Positions 61,004 through 64,000 of a stretch of 64,000 nucleotides of DNA are shown piece by piece. Within the stretch, counting starts at the first letter, position 1. Every line of letters starts with the position of its first letter. A program made the translations under genes and the position numbers. The notes below the pieces were generated by a model that was not told where the DNA came from, made no database searches, and saw only the letters and a program-made list of their open reading frames with translations. Source of the stretch: Alphaproteobacteria bacterium (lineage in GTDB: Bacteria; Pseudomonadota; Alphaproteobacteria; Reyranellales; Reyranellaceae); NCBI GenBank assembly GCA_017307275.1, contig JAFKFK010000008.1:343451-407450 (forward strand), given 5' to 3'.

Positions 61004-61061
61004 TAATTCGGTCGACCGACCGATATCTAGGCGATATAATTCGGTCGACCGACCAAGTCAA
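61004..61061 (-). promoter_or_regulatory. Promoter with two identical TetR-type operators upstream of the mddA-type operon
   Basis: On the minus strand, -35 TTGACT (61061-61056) and -10 TATATC (61038-61033) are 17 nt apart. Two identical 18-mers (TAATTCGGTCGACCGACC) lie at 61037-61054, filling the spacer, and at 61004-61021, just after the expected start. Each holds the perfect palindrome TCGGTCGACCGA. The copies are 33 bp apart, on the same face of the helix. Confidence 0.88.
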
Positions 61062-61132
61062 GATCAGCCTAGCGCTCGGGGCGGGACGTCTACGCTCAAA
61101 TCAGCGAGGATTCATCAGAGCCATGGCCGCAT

Positions 61133-61154
61133 CGCTGGGGTCAGTCCCCCAGCG
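61133..61154. terminator. Hairpin after sdhB (weak terminator candidate)
   Basis: CGCTGGGG (61133-61140) pairs with CCCCAGCG (61147-61154) around a 6-nt loop. It lies just past the sdhB stop (61174) on the minus strand. There is no T-tract, so termination is uncertain. Confidence 0.4.
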
Positions 61155-61173
61155 GCGGCACGAGACGGTGCTT

Positions 61174-61953
61174 TTAGACCGTCCGTTCGACCATCAGCTT
61201 CTTGATCTCGGCGATGGCCTTTGCCGGGTTCAAGTGCTTCGGACAGGTCTTGGTGCAGTTCATGATCGTGTGGCAGCGATAGAGCCGGAACGGATCCTCG
61301 AGCTGGTCGAGGCGCTCGCCCTTGGCTTCGTCGCGGCTGTCGGCGATCCAGCGATAGGCCTGCAGCAGGATGGCCGGGCCGAGATAGCGCTCGCCGTTCC
61401 ACCAGTAGCTGGGGCACGAGGTCGAGCAGCAGAAGCACAGAATGCACTCCCACAGGCCGTCGAGCTTGGCGCGCTCCTCCGGCGACTGCAGCCGCTCACG
61501 TGTCGGCGGTTGGGTCGTCGACTTCAGCCACGGCTCGATCGAGGCGAGCTGGGCGTAGGGCACGTTGAGGTCGGGCACGAGATCGCGCACCACCGGCATG
61601 TGCGGCAGCGGGTAGACCTTGATGTCGCCCTTCACCTCGGAAATGTACTTGGTGCAGGCCAGCGTGTTGGTGCCGTCGATGTTCATCGCGCACGAACCGC
61701 AGACGCCTTCGCGGCAGGAGCGGCGGAAGGTGAGCGAGCTGTCCATCTCGTTCTTGATCTTGATCAGTGCGTCCAAGATCATCGGCCCGCAGGTGTCCAT
61801 GTCGACTTCGTAAGTGTCGACCGACGGGTTCTTTCCGTCGTCGGGCGTCCAGCGATAGACCTTGAACGTCTTGATGTTCTTGACGCCCGCAGCCGCCTTG
61901 TACGTCTCGCCGACTCCGATCTTGGAATTGGCGGGAAGAGCGAACTCAGCCAT
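61174..61953 (-). CDS. sdhB: Succinate dehydrogenase iron-sulfur subunit
   Basis: The 259-residue subunit passes electrons from FAD to quinone. The 2Fe-2S cluster is bound by [22 protein letters not shown], the 4Fe-4S by [16 protein letters not shown], and the 3Fe-4S by [17 protein letters not shown]. Order and spacing are standard. It is the last gene of the sdhCDAB-type run on the minus strand and starts 15 nt after sdhA. Confidence 0.97.
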   Translation of the reverse strand: MAEFALPANSKIGVGETYKAAAGVKNIKTFKVYRWTPDDGKNPSVDTYEVDMDTCGPMILDALIKIKNEMDSSLTFRRSCREGVCGSCAMNIDGTNTLACTKYISEVKGDIKVYPLPHMPVVRDLVPDLNVPYAQLASIEPWLKSTTQPPTRERLQSPEERAKLDGLWECILCFCCSTSCPSYWWNGERYLGPAILLQAYRWIADSRDEAKGERLDQLEDPFRLYRCHTIMNCTKTCPKHLNPAKAIAEIKKLMVERTV

Positions 61954-61968
61954 TTCTTCCTCTCGAAC

Positions 61969-63813
61969 TCAGTAGACGCGCGCTTTGGGCGGGAACGACT
62001 GAACGTCGTTGCTCATCGGCTGCAGGTTGACGGGGCGGTAGTCGATCCGGGTCTTGCCCGTGTTCTCGTCGACCCACACGACGGTATGCTTCAGCCAATC
62101 CTTGTCGTTGCGCTCGGGGAAATCCTCGTGCGCGTGTGCGCCGCGGCTCTCCTGGCGATTGGCGGCGGAATAGATCGTGCCCTGGGCCTGGAGGATCAAG
62201 TTCTCGAACTCCAAAGTCTCCATGAGATCGGAGTTCCAGATCATCGAGCGATCCTTGACGCGGATGTCGCCCTTGCCGGCGAACACCTTGTCCATGTTCT
62301 GGCAGCCCTCGGCCAGGCTCTTGGTCGTGCGGAACACCGCGCAATCGTTCTGCATGGTCTTCTGCATGTTGGCGCGAAGCTGCGCCGTGCCCGTGCTGCC
62401 GGTGGCATGTCGTGCCCTGTCGAGGCGAGCGACCGCCTCCTCGCCGGCATTGCGCATGTCCTTGTGCGGCTCGCCGGGCTTCATCAACTCGGCAACGCGG
62501 TTGGCGGCGGAACGGCCGAACACGACCAGCTCGAGCAGCGAGTTGGAGCCGAGGCGATTGGCGCCGTGCACGCCGATCGACGCCGCTTCGCCCAGCGCCA
62601 TCAGGCCCTGCACGACGGTGTTCGGATCGCCGTTCTTCACGGTCATGACTTCGCAGTGATAGTTCGCCGGGATGCCGCCCATGTTGTAGTGGCAGGTCGG
62701 CAGGATCGGGATCGGCTGGCGGGTGACGTCGACGCCGGCGAAGATGCGCGCGGTCTCGGCGATGCCCGGCAGACGCTCGTGAATGACCTTCGGATCGAGA
62801 TGCTCGACGTGCAGCTCGATGTAGTCCTTGTTGGGTCCGCAGCCGCGGCCTTCGCGGATCTCGATGGTCATCGACCGGCTGACGACGTCGCGCGAGGCGA
62901 GATCCTTGGCCGACGGCGCATAGCGCTCCATGAAGCGCTCGCCGCTGGCGTTGGTGACGTAGCCACCCTCACCGCGGACACCTTCCGTGATCAGGCAGCC
63001 TGCGCCGTAGATGCCGGTGGGATGGAACTGCACGAACTCCAGGTCCTGCAACGGCAGGCCGGCGCGCAACGCCATGGCGCCGCCGTCACCGGTGCACGTG
63101 TGGGCCGAGGTGGCCGTCGAGTAGACGCGGCCGTAGCCGCCGGTCGCCAGCACCACGCGATGCGCGCGGAAGCGATGAATCGTGCCGTCGTCGAGGTTCC
63201 ACGCCATGACGCCACGGCAAACGCCCTCGTCCATGATCAGGTCGAGCGCGAAATATTCGATGAAGAACTCGGCATGGTTCCGGAGCGACTGCTGGTAGAG
63301 CGTGTGCAGGATCGCGTGGCCGGTACGGTCGGCGGCGGCGCAAGTGCGGTGCGCGATGCCCTTGCCGTACTCCGTCGTCATGCCGCCGAACGGACGCTGG
63401 TAGATCTTGCCTTCGGGCGTGCGGCTGAACGGCACGCCGAAATGCTCGAGCTCGATGATCGCCGGGATGCCGTCGCGGCACATGTATTCGATCGAGTCCT
63501 GGTCGCCGAGCCAGTCGGAGCCTTTGACCGTGTCGTACATGTGCCAGCGCCAATCGTCCGGGCCCATGTTGCCGAGCGCCGCCGAGATGCCACCCTGCGC
63601 CGCCACGGTGTGGCTGCGGGTCGGGAACACCTTGGTGATGCAGGCCGTCTTGAAGCCCTTGTTGGCCATGCCGAAAGTAGCGCGCAGGCCGGAACCGCCA
63701 GCACCGACCACCACCACGTCATATTCGTGGTCGATGACCTTGTAGGCGTTGCCACCAATGTTGAAGGTACCTGCTGCGGCGCCGTTGCTCTTGCCGCTGC
63801 TTGCCTCGGCCAT
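61969..63813 (-). CDS. sdhA: Succinate dehydrogenase flavoprotein subunit
   Basis: The 614-residue subunit oxidises succinate to fumarate. [15 protein letters not shown] is the FAD site, with the covalent FAD His in [11 protein letters not shown]. Catalytic [14 protein letters not shown] and a C-terminal [14 protein letters not shown] are present. Length is typical. The start lies 2 nt after the sdhD stop. Confidence 0.97.
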   Translation of the reverse strand: MAEASSGKSNGAAAGTFNIGGNAYKVIDHEYDVVVVGAGGSGLRATFGMANKGFKTACITKVFPTRSHTVAAQGGISAALGNMGPDDWRWHMYDTVKGSDWLGDQDSIEYMCRDGIPAIIELEHFGVPFSRTPEGKIYQRPFGGMTTEYGKGIAHRTCAAADRTGHAILHTLYQQSLRNHAEFFIEYFALDLIMDEGVCRGVMAWNLDDGTIHRFRAHRVVLATGGYGRVYSTATSAHTCTGDGGAMALRAGLPLQDLEFVQFHPTGIYGAGCLITEGVRGEGGYVTNASGERFMERYAPSAKDLASRDVVSRSMTIEIREGRGCGPNKDYIELHVEHLDPKVIHERLPGIAETARIFAGVDVTRQPIPILPTCHYNMGGIPANYHCEVMTVKNGDPNTVVQGLMALGEAASIGVHGANRLGSNSLLELVVFGRSAANRVAELMKPGEPHKDMRNAGEEAVARLDRARHATGSTGTAQLRANMQKTMQNDCAVFRTTKSLAEGCQNMDKVFAGKGDIRVKDRSMIWNSDLMETLEFENLILQAQGTIYSAANRQESRGAHAHEDFPERNDKDWLKHTVVWVDENTGKTRIDYRPVNLQPMSNDVQSFPPKARVY

Positions 63814-63815
63814 GA

Positions 63816-64000
63816 TCAGCCTCCGAATCCGATACGCAGGATGGCCACCGTTGCAGCCAGCCCGAAAAACACTGCGACAAACCTGATGGCGATGATCGAC
63901 GCCAGCTTCAGCCCCTCGCTATGGACATAGTCCTCGATCACGACCTGCATGCCGAGCTGGGCGTGGTGCAGGCCGATGACGATCGTCAGGATCAACAGCA
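63816..64000 (-). CDS. sdhD: Succinate dehydrogenase membrane anchor subunit, C-terminal part
   Basis: Sixty residues are visible, running off the right edge. They contain [20 protein letters not shown], the end of a helix with a likely heme/quinone region His, [17 protein letters not shown], and a last helix [21 protein letters not shown]. The [19 protein letters not shown] pattern is typical of alphaproteobacterial SdhD. It is the gene before sdhA. Confidence 0.9.
   Translation of the reverse strand, partial: LLILTIVIGLHHAQLGMQVVIEDYVHSEGLKLASIIAIRFVAVFFGLAATVAILRIGFGG

Noticed and set aside
60928..63930. A 1000-codon open frame on the plus strand opposite sdhA, sdhB and the mddA promoter
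   Set aside because: It is antisense to well-supported genes, has the His/Arg/Asp-rich composition typical of GC-rich mirror frames, and matches no family.
1..64000. CRISPR arrays, insertion sequences, prophage or toxin-antitoxin modules
   Set aside because: I looked for regularly spaced repeats, transposase motifs and phage genes and found none.

Overview
The window looks like a chromosomal segment of a high-GC, free-living alphaproteobacterium. The sdhD-sdhA-sdhB order, a PHA gene set with a PhaR regulator, an AapJ-like binding protein and a single-chain indolepyruvate ferredoxin oxidoreductase all fit the Rhodospirillales/Hyphomicrobiales side of the class. Reyranella-like is my best guess, but nothing in the sequence proves the genus. 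I see no phage, insertion sequence, CRISPR array or plasmid functions; the base composition and gene style are uniform.

Layout. 1-5.9 kb: the end of an unknown gene, an SDR dehydrogenase divergent from a 2-hydroxychromene-2-carboxylate isomerase/OmpA-like pair, a quinone oxidoreductase, and a three-gene SxtJ / DUF5989 / carbamoyltransferase module that includes a 50-residue gene. 5.9-11.4 kb: a TetR regulator, HAD phosphatase, RecX, ArsC, a membrane ferredoxin-adenylate cyclase, a TPR protein and a tandem universal stress protein. 11.5-18.2 kb: the fused indolepyruvate oxidoreductase, YqgE, a peroxiredoxin, a shikimate dehydrogenase-like enzyme and an SDR that lacks its catalytic tyrosine. 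18.2-24 kb: a substrate-binding protein beside a Cache/HAMP cyclase, tRNA-Arg(ACG) with a clear terminator, a DUF4864 protein and an EamA transporter. 23.6-33.4 kb: an Hsp20-Lon overlapping pair, an amidohydrolase, a peptide-type binding protein, and a small protein/amidase/flavin monooxygenase/GNAT group. 33.5-42.6 kb: a Kef-type antiporter with a Usp-like tail, a patatin lipoprotein, and a tight operon of AhpD-like protein, Tam, gamma-glutamyltransferase, RlmI-like methyltransferase and P1 peptidase. 42.7-54 kb: the polyhydroxyalkanoate (PHA) neighbourhood. 54-61 kb: enoyl-CoA hydratase, serine hydrolase, AapJ-like protein, then a TetR-controlled operon of an MddA-type methyltransferase, a TetR protein and a hydrolase-glycosyltransferase fusion. 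61.1-64 kb: sdhB, sdhA and the end of sdhD.

How the genes work together. phaA (45315-46496) and phaB (42671-43396) make 3-hydroxybutyryl-CoA. A PhaC-like synthase (50475-51764) with a small PhaE-like partner (51601-51975) would polymerise it, and PhaR (52130-52771), divergent from the synthase operon, would govern the locus. The synthase gene overlaps its small partner by 164 nt in another frame and is coupled by an ATGA overlap to a membrane LytTR regulator. A palindrome of the form TAAACG-NN-CGTTTA lies about 30 nt upstream of both phaR and the indolepyruvate oxidoreductase gene.

The clearest candidate for an undescribed system is the mddA-type operon (57523-61061). Its promoter (TTGACT, 17 nt, TATATC) carries two identical 18-bp operator copies 33 bp apart, one in the spacer and one just past the start point. 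Downstream lie a methanethiol methyltransferase homologue, the presumed TetR autoregulator, and a 701-residue fusion of an alpha/beta hydrolase with a GT-B glycosyltransferase.
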